A stretch of DNA of 46,098 nucleotides from Treponema sp. (lineage in GTDB: Bacteria; Spirochaetota; Spirochaetia; Treponematales; Breznakiellaceae): the NCBI GenBank assembly GCA_031266175.1, contig JAISBN010000036.1, positions 1 through 46,098 on the forward strand. Reading direction: 5' to 3'. Shown here piece by piece: positions 16,635 through 25,320 of this stretch. Every line of letters begins with the position of its first letter. Within the stretch, counting starts at the first letter, position 1. Below the pieces are notes generated by a model. It did not search any database. It was given only the letters and a program-made list of their open reading frames with translations, and was not told the DNA's origin. The position numbers and the translations under genes were made by a program.

Positions 16635-17382
16635 GCGCGGCCCCGGAGCGGCGCTGCCGGGGGTGGTCCTGATTCTGGTATGGCAGGGGATAAGCGCCCT
16701 GGGCCTGGCGCCGGGCTTTATGCTGCCCAGCCCCGTGCAGGTGGCCCTGGCTTTCGGGCGGGATCTTCCCCTGCTCGCGGGACACCTCCTCCGCACCCTG
16801 GAAGAGGCCGGGGCGGGGCTTGCCCTGGCCCTGGTCTTCTCGTTCATCCTGGCCCTGGTCATGGACGCGAACCCCTTCTGTAAAAAAGCGGTGTCTCCCC
16901 TCCTTACCCTGACCCAGACCGTGCCCACCATCGCCCTGGCGCCCCTTCTGATCCTGTGGATGGGATACGGCTCCGCTCCCAAAATCGCCCTGGTGTTCCT
17001 GACCTGTTTTTTTCCCATGACCGTTGGTCTGGCGGGGGCCTTCGCCGGAGCGGACCAGGACGAACTAAAACTCCTCGCTTCCATGGGGGCAAGCCGGGCC
17101 CAGCTGTACCGGTATATCAAAATCCCCCAAAGTCTGCCCGGTTTTTTTTCGGGTCTGCGGATTTCCGCTTCCTATTCGATTATCGGAGCGGTAATCGCCG
17201 AATGGCTCGGCGGCGACGCGGGCCTGGGGGTGTACATGATCCGGGTACGAAAATCCTATTCCTTTGACCGGATGTTCGCCGCCATCGTCCTGGTGGCCCT
17301 TCTGAGCATGGCCCTTCTGAAGCTGGTGGACCGGATCGAAAAAGCGGCCATGCCCTGGAGGACGGCCTCGGGACCGCCATGA
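16624..17382 (+). CDS. ABC transporter permease for a thiamine precursor (ThiX-like)
   Basis: A 252-residue inner-membrane permease of the SsuC/TauC/ThiX family, with about six hydrophobic helices. The ABC permease coupling region (residues about 144-190) reads SMGASRAQLYRYIKIPQSLP, the usual EAA loop. It overlaps the preceding gene (ATG within its last codons), consistent with translational coupling. The riboswitch and the THI5-like binding protein indicate import of a pyrimidine such as formylaminopyrimidine or HMP rather than sulfonates; this substrate is inferred. Confidence 0.87.
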   Translation: METRRGPGAALPGVVLILVWQGISALGLAPGFMLPSPVQVALAFGRDLPLLAGHLLRTLEEAGAGLALALVFSFILALVMDANPFCKKAVSPLLTLTQTVPTIALAPLLILWMGYGSAPKIALVFLTCFFPMTVGLAGAFAGADQDELKLLASMGASRAQLYRYIKIPQSLPGFFSGLRISASYSIIGAVIAEWLGGDAGLGVYMIRVRKSYSFDRMFAAIVLVALLSMALLKLVDRIEKAAMPWRTASGPP

Positions 17383-17411
17383 AGGCGGTCCTGGTGGGAC
17401 TGCCCTGGGGC

Positions 17412-17439
17412 TTGTTAAAGGATAACCCGCGTTTATAAC
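17412..17439 (+). promoter_or_regulatory. Possible internal promoter before the binding-protein gene
   Basis: TTGTTA (17412-17417), a 16-bp spacer and TATAAC (17434-17439) in the 99-bp gap between permease and binding-protein genes. It would allow expression independent of the riboswitch. Confidence 0.4.
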
Positions 17440-17481
17440 GCTTTTACTATTTTTTTACTATAAAACAAGGAGAACCGTATA

Positions 17482-18483
17482 ATGAAACCGATTAAACCGA
17501 TGATGCCGCTGGTTCTGGCGGCGCTGTCCGCCCTGTTGTTCTGCGGATGCGGCAAGGGCGTTAACAACAACGGTGGAGAAAACGGACCGGAAAGGATCCG
17601 CTTTGTCCTGGACTGGTCGCCCAACACAAACCATACGGGGCTTTACGCCGCCCAGGACCGGGGATGGTTTGCGGAGGAAAATCTGGCGGTGGAGATCCTC
17701 TCGCCGCCGGAAGACGGGGCGCTGCTGCTCCTGGGTTCGGGCCGGGCGGAATTTGCCGTGGACGTCCAGGAAGGCCTGGGGCCCGCCATCGGCCGGGAGG
17801 ATCCCCTGCCGGTACAGGCGGTGGCCGCGGTGATCAGCCACAACAGCTCGGGACTGATGTCCCTTACATCCGCCGGAATAAAGCGGCCCCGGGATCTGGC
17901 GGGAAAACGTTTTGCCTCCTGGGGAACGCCCCTGGTAACGGCGGTGATCCGGGACATCGTGGAAGGGGACGGCGGCGATTTTGCCGCGGTAAAAATGATC
18001 CCCAACAACGCGGTGGACGCGTTTTCCGCGCTGGAAACCGACGTGGACTCAATCTGGATCTACTATGCCTGGGACGGAATCGCCGCGGAAATCCGGGGAA
18101 CGGAAACAGACTTTCTTGACCTGGGCACAATCAATCCCGAACTGGATTTTTATACCCCGGTGATTGTCGTCAACACCGACTGGGCCGACGCCCATCCCGA
18201 AACGGCAAAACGATTCCTCAAGGCCCTGAGCAGGGGCTATGAGTTTGCCATGGCAAACCCCGGCGAAGCCGCGGACATACTCCTTAAATACGCGCCGGAG
18301 CTGGACGCCGCCCTGGTCCGGCGGAGCCAGGACTACCTCGCCTCCCGTTACCGGGGGGACGCGCCCCGCTGGGGAGAAATCGACGAAAGACGCTGGAGCG
18401 CGTTCTACCAATGGATGTACCAGCGGCGGCTTCTGGACAAGGACATAGGAAGCGGCGGGTTTACCAACGGGTATCTTCCGTAA
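17482..18483 (+). CDS. Substrate-binding lipoprotein, NMT1/THI5-like
   Basis: A 333-residue lipoprotein. A signal peptide (1-22) ends at the lipobox-like LFCGC. The mature protein begins with the RIRFVLDWSPNTNHTGLYAA motif typical of the NMT1/THI5 family, which binds HMP-type pyrimidines (ThiY), followed by a two-lobed periplasmic-binding fold. The ATG at 17482 has AAGGAG ten bases upstream. It captures the precursor outside the membrane for the permease encoded upstream. The ATPase gene follows after 16 bp. Confidence 0.9.
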   Translation: MKPIKPMMPLVLAALSALLFCGCGKGVNNNGGENGPERIRFVLDWSPNTNHTGLYAAQDRGWFAEENLAVEILSPPEDGALLLLGSGRAEFAVDVQEGLGPAIGREDPLPVQAVAAVISHNSSGLMSLTSAGIKRPRDLAGKRFASWGTPLVTAVIRDIVEGDGGDFAAVKMIPNNAVDAFSALETDVDSIWIYYAWDGIAAEIRGTETDFLDLGTINPELDFYTPVIVVNTDWADAHPETAKRFLKALSRGYEFAMANPGEAADILLKYAPELDAALVRRSQDYLASRYRGDAPRWGEIDERRWSAFYQWMYQRRLLDKDIGSGGFTNGYLP

Positions 18484-18499
18484 GGTTTCGCGTAACGTC

Positions 18500-19396
18500 A
18501 TGGCGTTTATGCCGGAACCGGTTTTCTTTTGCCGGAACATCACCAAAACCTACCAGGGCCAGGCCGTTATCCGGGGAATCGATCTGGACCTTCCCCGGGG
18601 AGGGATCATCTCCCTGGTGGGCCCTTCGGGCATAGGAAAAACCACCCTCTTCAATATCCTGGCGGGGGTGGACCGGGCGGACGAAGGGCGCATCGTCCTT
18701 AACGGCCGGGACATTACCGGGATTTCCGGCAGGGTAAGCTACATGATGCAGAAGGATCTGCTGCTGGAATACCGGACCGTGCTGGACAACGTGATCCTGC
18801 CCCTGGTCATCAAAAAAACATTCGGCGACGGATTTTTCCGGGGCCTTAAAACAGCCCGGGACTACGCCGCCTCGTTTTTTGAAACCTTCGGCCTGGGGGG
18901 ATGCGAACACAAGTATCCCCGGCAGCTCTCCGGGGGAATGAGGCAGCGGGCCGCCCTCCTGCGGACCTGCATGCAAAACTACCGGGGCCCGGACTCTTCC
19001 GCGGAGAAAGGCCGGAAGCCGGCCGTAGATACGGCTGCCGGGGACGAAAACGGCGGCGCTCCTTCCCCCTCCGTCATCCTGCTGGACGAACCCTTTTCCG
19101 CCCTGGACGCCCTGACCCGCGGAACCATGCAGGCCTGGTTTCTTGACATAGGACGGACCATGGAACTGTCGTCCCTCTTTATCACCCACGACGTGGAAGA
19201 GGCGCTTATCCTTTCCGACCGGGTGTACGTCATGACCGCGGAAAAAGTCCGGGGGGAAGACTCGGCCAAAGGGCCCGGCAGGATCAGCGCGGTCTTCGAC
19301 AGTCCCGGCCGGAAAAACAAGGACTTCTCCCTGACGCCGGAATTTACGGAGCTCAAAAAACGGATCCTGCGCGCGGTTGAGCGTACCGGGGAATAA
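18500..19396 (+). CDS. ABC transporter ATPase (ThiZ-like) with an insert before Walker B
   Basis: A 298-residue cytoplasmic ATPase with Walker A GPSGIGKTT, a Q loop (MMQKD), signature LSGGMRQR, Walker B VILLDEP and the switch His in LFITHDVEE. About 30 extra residues rich in Gly, Asp and Ala lie between the signature helix and Walker B, where relatives have only a few residues. It powers import by the permease and binding lipoprotein encoded just upstream. The start at 18500 has weak upstream signals (TTTCGCGTAACG), and an internal Met at position 4 is possible. Confidence 0.9.
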   Translation: MAFMPEPVFFCRNITKTYQGQAVIRGIDLDLPRGGIISLVGPSGIGKTTLFNILAGVDRADEGRIVLNGRDITGISGRVSYMMQKDLLLEYRTVLDNVILPLVIKKTFGDGFFRGLKTARDYAASFFETFGLGGCEHKYPRQLSGGMRQRAALLRTCMQNYRGPDSSAEKGRKPAVDTAAGDENGGAPSPSVILLDEPFSALDALTRGTMQAWFLDIGRTMELSSLFITHDVEEALILSDRVYVMTAEKVRGEDSAKGPGRISAVFDSPGRKNKDFSLTPEFTELKKRILRAVERTGE

Positions 19397-19569
19397 GCCG
19401 CCGTACCGTTTACTTGTTCAATCCGTATAAAGAAAATCCGCTTTCGTGTATTTAAAGACATCCTTCATAGTAGTGCCAGACGAAACATAGTATATGGAAA
19501 ATGTTTTATATAACCTATTTTAGATGGAACAATCTCACATCGCTGTAGAAAAAGAGGATCGCTTTAGGC

Positions 19570-19575
19570 TATAAT
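19570..19575 (+). promoter_or_regulatory. -10 box of hen1
   Basis: A perfect TATAAT ends 6 nt before the hen1 ATG at 19582, so transcription should begin at or next to the start codon. No convincing -35 is seen and no Shine-Dalgarno exists. The 185-bp gap 19397-19581 is noticeably AT-rich and otherwise holds nothing I recognise. Confidence 0.6.
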
Positions 19576-19581
19576 CCGCCT

Positions 19582-21072
19582 ATGCTGTTCACCCTTACCT
19601 ATACCGGCGAAAATCCCGCCGATCTGGGATACCTGCTCCACAAGAACCCGGCCAGGCCGCAGACAGCAGACGTAAGTTTTGGGCGGGTCCATGTGTTTTA
19701 TACCGAAACGGGGCCCGAGCGCTGTACCGCGGCGCTGCTTCTCGACATGGACCCCCTGGATCTGGTCAGGGGCAGGAGGGCTTCGGGCGGTATATTCGAT
19801 TATGTGAACGACCGGCCCTATGTGTGTTCTTCTTTTATGTGTACCGCCATATCCGGGGTGTACGGAACAGCCATGTCCGGGAGCTGCGCCAAAAAACAGG
19901 AACTGGCGGATACCCCGCTGGATTTAAGCGCAGGCCTTTTTATGCTGCCCTGCCGGGGCGGCGCCATACTGCCGGAACTCTTGTTTGAACCCCTGGGCTA
20001 CGAGGTGCACGCCGAGGAAAGCGCCCTGCTCGACGAGCAATTTCCCGAATGGGGGAGCGGTCCCTATATCAACCTTACTATCCGGGGAAAAGTGCGGCTC
20101 CGGGATTTGCTCAACCACATCTATGTGCTTATTCCGGTCTTTGACCGGCAGAAACACTACTGGATAGGGGAAGACGAAGTTGACAAGCTCCTCAATCATG
20201 GTAAGGGCTGGCTTCCTGATCATCCTGAAAAAACCCTGATTGCCCGCCGCTATTTCAAAAACCTGTCGAGTTTGGCCCATACTGCCCTGGACAGGCTGGA
20301 CAACGGCGAGGCGCAGGCGCCGTCACCCGACGAATTACCGGTTGACGGAGGGACTCTGTTTTATTCCGATAAAGATGAACCTTCGGGAACTGTCGCGGAT
20401 GCTGATGGAAATGATAAAAATGATGAACCGGCAGTAATACCCCGTCCAAGGCTGAATACCCAACGGCTGGAAACGGTACTCGGGGTGATAAAAGAAAGCG
20501 GCGCCGAATCGGTAATCGATTTGGGCTGCGGGGAAGGGAATCTGCTGCGGCTTTTGATAAAAGAAAAAACCTTTACCCGCGTTACCGGGGTTGACGTTTC
20601 CCGGACGGCGCTGGAACACGCCCGGGATAAATTAAAAATCGACCGGATGCCCGAAGCCCGGCAAAAAAGCATCACCCTCTTTCAGGGTTCGGTCAGCTAC
20701 CGGGACAAGCGGTTCCGGGGGTATAACGCCGCCGCGCTGGTGGAAGTAATAGAACATCTGGACGAAAACCGGCTTGATACCCTGGAGGCGGTTCTCCTCG
20801 GCGATGCCCGGCCGGGCATCCTGGTAATCACTACTCCCAACATTGAATACAACGAAATCTACGGCATGTCCCGTTTCCGTCACGGGGACCACCGCTTTGA
20901 GTGGAACCGCGCCCGGTTTCAATCCTGGGCAGGAGAAGCGGCCCGGCGTTACGGATATGAAGTGTCCTTTGGGGATATAGGCGAGGCCGATGCAAAGCTG
21001 GGCGCGCCCACGCAAATGGCCGTGTTTATCCGGGGGGAAAGTCCCGGTCCGGGGGATCTTCCGTGCGCATAG
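19582..21072 (+). CDS. hen1: RNA 3'-terminal ribose 2'-O-methyltransferase Hen1
   Basis: A 496-residue protein. The N-terminal half (about 1-240) matches the bacterial Hen1 N-terminal domain (LTYTGENPADLGYLL, VCSSFMCTAISGVYGTAM). A variable acidic linker (about 245-290) leads to the SAM-dependent methyltransferase with motif I VIDLGCGEGN (311-320). The metal-binding set of Hen1 is present: Glu388, Glu391 and His392 (EVIEHL), plus His434 and His437 (RHGDHRFEW). It methylates the 2'-OH at the 3' end of a broken RNA before sealing, marking and protecting the repaired site. Its last codons overlap the start of pnkp by 10 nt, the usual repair pair. Confidence 0.95.
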   Translation: MLFTLTYTGENPADLGYLLHKNPARPQTADVSFGRVHVFYTETGPERCTAALLLDMDPLDLVRGRRASGGIFDYVNDRPYVCSSFMCTAISGVYGTAMSGSCAKKQELADTPLDLSAGLFMLPCRGGAILPELLFEPLGYEVHAEESALLDEQFPEWGSGPYINLTIRGKVRLRDLLNHIYVLIPVFDRQKHYWIGEDEVDKLLNHGKGWLPDHPEKTLIARRYFKNLSSLAHTALDRLDNGEAQAPSPDELPVDGGTLFYSDKDEPSGTVADADGNDKNDEPAVIPRPRLNTQRLETVLGVIKESGAESVIDLGCGEGNLLRLLIKEKTFTRVTGVDVSRTALEHARDKLKIDRMPEARQKSITLFQGSVSYRDKRFRGYNAAALVEVIEHLDENRLDTLEAVLLGDARPGILVITTPNIEYNEIYGMSRFRHGDHRFEWNRARFQSWAGEAARRYGYEVSFGDIGEADAKLGAPTQMAVFIRGESPGPGDLPCA

Positions 21073-23756
21073 AATTACCCGAACTCTGCCTGGTCGCCCT
21101 GATCGGCGCGTCTGGCAGCGGCAAATCCACCTTTGCGAAAAACCATTTTAAACCCACGGAGATTCTCAGTTCCGATTATTTCCGCGGTCTGGTATCGGAC
21201 GACGAAACGGATCAAAGCGCCACTGCCGCGGCCTTCGACAGTTTATACTACATCGCGGGGAAGCGTCTTGATGCGGGTAAACTTACCGTCATTGACGCGA
21301 CCAACGTACAGAAAAAAGCGAGGGACGAAATTCTGCGCCTTGCCAGGGAGCAGAATGTGCTGGCCGCGGCCATTGTTTTCGATATGCCCCAGTCCCTCTG
21401 CGTTGAACGGAACAAGGCGCGGCAGGACCGGAACTTCGGCGCCCATGTGGTACAGGGCCACATCCGGGAATTGAGGCGGAGCATCAAACATTTGAAAAAA
21501 GAAGGCTTCCGCTTTGTGTACACCTTCACTACTCCCGATGATGCGACGGAAGCGGAAATCGGGCGGACGAAACTCTGGAACGACAAAAAAGACGAGGCCG
21601 GCCCCTTCGATATCATCGGCGATGTCCACGGCTGTTACGACGAACTCTGCGCCCTGCTGGAAAAGATGGGCTACACCGTAGACCGGGCCGGCGGCGGGGC
21701 GCTGCCTCCCGCGAACCGGCGGGCAATATTCCTGGGCGACCTTTGCGACCGGGGGCCGAAAAGCGCGGAGGCGTTTCGTCTGGCGATGAACATGAGCGAA
21801 GCGGGTACGGCCCTCTGCATACCCGGCAACCACGAGGTAAAGCTCCTCCGTAAACTCCGGGGCGCCGACGTGCGGCTAACCCACGGTCTTGACAGTACCG
21901 TTTCACAGTTGGAACAGGAGAGCCCCGAATTTATCGAAAAGCTAAGCGCCTTTCTGGACAGCCTGGTAAGCCACTATGTGTTTGACCGGGGGAGGCTGGT
22001 GGTAAGCCACGCGGGCCTCAAGGAAGCCTGGCAGGGCAGAAGTTCCGGCCGGGTGCGGGCGTTTTGTCTTTACGGCGAAACATCAGGAGAAACCGACGAG
22101 TTCGGTCTTCCGGTCAGGCTCGAATGGGCCGGGGAATACCGGGGCAAGGCCCTGGTGGTCTACGGCCACGTCCCTTCCCGGGAACCGCGTTTTTTAAACA
22201 ACACCGTTTGTATTGATACGGGCTGCGTCTTCGGCGGCAGCCTCAGCGCCTACCGCTATCCCGAAGCCGAGGTGGTTTCGGTGGCGGCGGCGCGGGAATA
22301 CTATGCTCCGGCAAAGCCCCTTGACTATGACAGTAATGCCGGTTCAGGCGGATCTCCGCGGGAAAGAAGCCGGGCAAAGCAGCCCGCTCCGTCCTTCCCC
22401 GGCGCCGGGAATCTCCCGGATATAGAAGACGTACTGGGCCGGCTGAACATCCAGACCCGGTTGCACCGTAACATTGTCATTGATGAAGCAAGCAGCGCCG
22501 CGGCCCTCGAAATCATGAGCCGCTTTTCCGCCGACCCCCGGTGGCTTATCTACCTGCCCCCGACCATGTCCCCCTGCAAAACCAGTTCCCTTCCGGAATT
22601 TCTGGAACATCCCGCGGAGGCATTTGACTACTACCGGAAGGCCGGCCTTGCCCGGGTTGTCTGCGAGGAAAAACACATGGGTTCCAGGGCGGTGATCGTC
22701 CTCTGCCGTAACCGGGAAACCGCTTGGAACCGCTTCGGTGTACAGGACGGTTCCGGGGGGATTATCTATACCCGGACGGGCCGGCATTTTTTTGATCCCT
22801 CCGATGCCGCGGCATCTGCCGGGGAAAACGCCGGGCCGGAGATCCTTGAGCGGCTGCGGGATGTTCTTGGGCGTACCGGGTTTTGGGAACACTTCGCCAC
22901 TGATTGGGTATGCCTGGATACGGAACTTATGCCCTGGTCCGCCAAGGCCCGGAGCCTCCTTTTGGAACAGTACGCGCCGGTGGGAAGGTCCGGGAGGGAT
23001 GGTCTTGCCGCGGGTATCGCCGCTTTGAAGCAGGCCCTTTCCATCCAGGGGCCGGTACAGGGATCAACGCAGGACGGACCAACGGATACGCCGGATGCAC
23101 CGCAAAAGAACGGCGGTCCGCCCGCCGGCATGAATATCGCCGCGGTACTAAAACAGTTTGAACAACGAAAGGAATGTCTTGACCTGTATACCGGCGCGTA
23201 CCGCCGTTATTGCTGGACCGTATCCTCGACAGAAGACTACCGCGTCGCCCCCTTCCACATCCTTGCCACCGAGGGCAAAGTCTGGAACAGCGAAAACCAC
23301 CTTCATCATCTGGAAACAATCCGGCGGTACATGACGGGCGTCGATCCCCTGTTTACGGCCACCAGCCATATTGTTGTTGACCTTCATGACGAGCAGTCTG
23401 CTGCCGCCGCGACGGACTGGTGGATCCGCCTTACCGGTTCCGGCGGCGAGGGCATGGTGGTAAAACCCCTGGATTTTATCGCCCGCCGGGGAGCGGAACT
23501 GCTCCAGCCCGCGGTCAAATGCCGGGGCCGGGAATACCTGCGGATCATCTACGGTCCCGAATACACGGTTCCCGAAAAACTGGAACGGCTGCGCAGCCGT
23601 TCCCTGGCGAAAAAACGCCGCCTCGCCCAGGCGGAATTTGCCCTGGGCCAGGAAGCTCTGGAGCGTTTTGTCAGGAAGGAACCCTTTCACTGCCTGCACG
23701 AATGTGTGTTCGCTGTTTTAGCCCTGGAAAACGAGGCGGTGGATCCCCGCTTATAG
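21063..23756 (+). CDS. pnkp: Polynucleotide kinase-phosphatase-ligase Pnkp
   Basis: An 897-residue three-domain RNA repair enzyme, starting with GTG at 21063. The kinase has GASGSGKST with Lys21 and Ser22, and Asp38 in SSDYF. The metallophosphatase has GDVHGCYDEL (Asp187, His189), GDLCDRGP, GNHE, SHAGL and YGHVP. The ligase-adenylyltransferase has Lys537 in EEKHMGSR and VVKP near the end. The kinase and phosphatase residues fall at the numbers I recall for Clostridium thermocellum Pnkp (870 residues). It heals 2',3'-cyclic-phosphate and 5'-OH ends and, with Hen1, seals them. The C-terminal region and full ligase motifs seem intact. Confidence 0.95.
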   Translation: MRIELPELCLVALIGASGSGKSTFAKNHFKPTEILSSDYFRGLVSDDETDQSATAAAFDSLYYIAGKRLDAGKLTVIDATNVQKKARDEILRLAREQNVLAAAIVFDMPQSLCVERNKARQDRNFGAHVVQGHIRELRRSIKHLKKEGFRFVYTFTTPDDATEAEIGRTKLWNDKKDEAGPFDIIGDVHGCYDELCALLEKMGYTVDRAGGGALPPANRRAIFLGDLCDRGPKSAEAFRLAMNMSEAGTALCIPGNHEVKLLRKLRGADVRLTHGLDSTVSQLEQESPEFIEKLSAFLDSLVSHYVFDRGRLVVSHAGLKEAWQGRSSGRVRAFCLYGETSGETDEFGLPVRLEWAGEYRGKALVVYGHVPSREPRFLNNTVCIDTGCVFGGSLSAYRYPEAEVVSVAAAREYYAPAKPLDYDSNAGSGGSPRERSRAKQPAPSFPGAGNLPDIEDVLGRLNIQTRLHRNIVIDEASSAAALEIMSRFSADPRWLIYLPPTMSPCKTSSLPEFLEHPAEAFDYYRKAGLARVVCEEKHMGSRAVIVLCRNRETAWNRFGVQDGSGGIIYTRTGRHFFDPSDAAASAGENAGPEILERLRDVLGRTGFWEHFATDWVCLDTELMPWSAKARSLLLEQYAPVGRSGRDGLAAGIAALKQALSIQGPVQGSTQDGPTDTPDAPQKNGGPPAGMNIAAVLKQFEQRKECLDLYTGAYRRYCWTVSSTEDYRVAPFHILATEGKVWNSENHLHHLETIRRYMTGVDPLFTATSHIVVDLHDEQSAAAATDWWIRLTGSGGEGMVVKPLDFIARRGAELLQPAVKCRGREYLRIIYGPEYTVPEKLERLRSRSLAKKRRLAQAEFALGQEALERFVRKEPFHCLHECVFAVLALENEAVDPRL

Positions 23757-23821
23757 GGAAGAATTTCAAGATTGTCGCCGAGGATAAGGAAGTTTACGGT
23801 CATAGTGACACCATCCGTATT

Positions 23822-24907
23822 TTATTCTATCATATTTGGTGCCATACTCGATGCATATTTAAGGCTATCTTCCACTGTTTTCAGATCAAAATTTCCAGGT
23901 TTTTGTTCCAAAATGAACTTGAATTTTCTTACCGCATCAGGCCAGCGTTTTTGAAAGGTGTATGTTTTTCCCAATTCAAAATGAGCGCTAAAATTTTCAT
24001 GATTATCATTTATGGATTCTTCATAGTATTGGACAGCATCTTCATAGTCCTCTTTAAGAAAACATGCCATTCCCAATCTAAAATTTACATTTGAACGATT
24101 AAAATATATTTCCGACCTGGTTGGTTTATATTTATCGTTAGCCGTTTTTAAAGCATCAGTATAACAGTCTTTTGCTCGCTGATATTCACCTGTTTTGTCA
24201 TAAATAATACCCATTACAAAATATATATTTTCAGGATAGCTATAATTATCGTCTAACGCTTTATTAAAATCATCAAGGGCTTCTTGATAGTATTCTCTTG
24301 CTTTCTCAGAATCACCATCCTGATAAATACTTGCAATAGCAGAATATGTTTTTCCCCTATCAAAATATACATTGGAACGATGAATATACGAATGTTCTGA
24401 TTTATTGAAATTATATAAACTCTCATTGTAATTCTCAACCGCCTGAGAAGTATTGTCTATCGCGATATAATGATCTCCAAGTTCGAAATATGCAACACCA
24501 TAAAAATAATATGTTTCACCAAATTTATCATCACTCCTATGTGATGCATCTAATTCACCAAAAACATCATCCAACAATGGTTTAATTTCTCTATCAGGCA
24601 TCTTTCTGATTTTATCAAGTAATTGTTTTGCTTTTACATTATGTCTATATATATCTTCGGGCCGCGGCTTCTCAGGTTCCGGTAAAACTATATGGTCATA
24701 TCCTACAGCCGGTTCCGCAGGTTCACCTGCTGGTAACGATTCAGCTCTTATTTCTTCAGTCCCTTGAAGTACTTGTTGTTTAGATGGCTTTACGGTACTA
24801 CTGATTATTACTCCCAACAAACCAATTAATGCGATTGCAATTCCATAATGCCCGGTTATGTGTGCTGCTTTTTCAGGGTTTGATGTAGATACTTTACCTC
24901 GCTTCAT
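23822..24907 (-). CDS. Membrane-anchored tetratricopeptide repeat protein, AT-rich
   Basis: A 361-residue protein. One transmembrane segment lies at about 20-40 (GIAIALIGLLGVIISS), a Pro/Glu-rich linker follows, and then six or more TPR-like helical pairs (for example GVAYFELGDHYIAIDN, GIIYDKTGEYQRAKDCY, ACFLKEDYEDAVQYYEES). The topology is probably a short N-terminal tail in the cytoplasm and repeats outside. The ATG at 24907 is preceded by AAAGG. Base composition is far more AT-rich than in both neighbours, and codon use differs (many AAA, TAT and GAT), suggesting recent acquisition. It converges with pnkp 65 bp away. No enzymatic domain; a scaffolding role is the usual inference. Confidence 0.85.
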   Translation of the reverse strand: MKRGKVSTSNPEKAAHITGHYGIAIALIGLLGVIISSTVKPSKQQVLQGTEEIRAESLPAGEPAEPAVGYDHIVLPEPEKPRPEDIYRHNVKAKQLLDKIRKMPDREIKPLLDDVFGELDASHRSDDKFGETYYFYGVAYFELGDHYIAIDNTSQAVENYNESLYNFNKSEHSYIHRSNVYFDRGKTYSAIASIYQDGDSEKAREYYQEALDDFNKALDDNYSYPENIYFVMGIIYDKTGEYQRAKDCYTDALKTANDKYKPTRSEIYFNRSNVNFRLGMACFLKEDYEDAVQYYEESINDNHENFSAHFELGKTYTFQKRWPDAVRKFKFILEQKPGNFDLKTVEDSLKYASSMAPNMIE

Positions 24908-25308
24908 TTTGCCTTTCCAAAATATTTTTAGCCTTTCCGTCCAACTGTTTGCTGCTTCACTAAACCCATCCCCCCGGCGGGGCTTTGAATCTCGCTTGTT
25001 TCCCCTTTTAATTTCCCGTCTCCAACCCCGATTTTGAGGCTTTTACTTCGTTTTCCTTAGCCCCTACCGTTCCGCCAAGGCCAACGCCTCATACAGGGGC
25101 AAACAAAACCCTTATCGCCAATTTTTGCCTGCCTTGAAGCAAAGCTGACAACCTATTATGGACGAAAAAGGAAGCATTGGACAAGGAGAAAATGGAAAAT
25201 CATCCAAAAATAAGGACTTGCACTCTCACAACTCCTGTTTGAATCCCTTCCGGCAACAGCTGCGGCGCTTCTCCTCACCAACCCCTTTTACCTCCCCGGA
25301 AAGAGCGG
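24908..25308. other. Intergenic stretch of about 400 bp
   Basis: This separates the divergent TPR and oligopeptide-transport genes. It holds a GC hairpin (CCCCGGCGGGG-like, about 24971-24982) and a 16-codon ORF at 25192-25242 (plus) with AAGGAG three to four bases before its ATG, encoding MENHPKIRTCTLTTPV. The spacing is short and no homologue is known to me, so I do not call it a gene. Another open frame from ATG 25158 has no ribosome-binding site and runs into the next gene out of frame. Confidence 0.4.
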
Positions 25309-25314
25309 TATACT
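25286..25314 (+). promoter_or_regulatory. Promoter of the oligopeptide transport operon
   Basis: TTTTAC (25286-25291), a 17-bp spacer and TATACT (25309-25314). The -10 ends 6 nt before the GTG start at 25321, so the transcript is predicted to be leaderless. Confidence 0.55.
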
Positions 25315-25320
25315 TACGGG

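Noticed and set aside
25210-25260. tRNA-like 3' end (CTGTTTGAATCCC)
   Set aside because: Only the T-loop-like string is present; no acceptor, D or anticodon arm can be folded around it.
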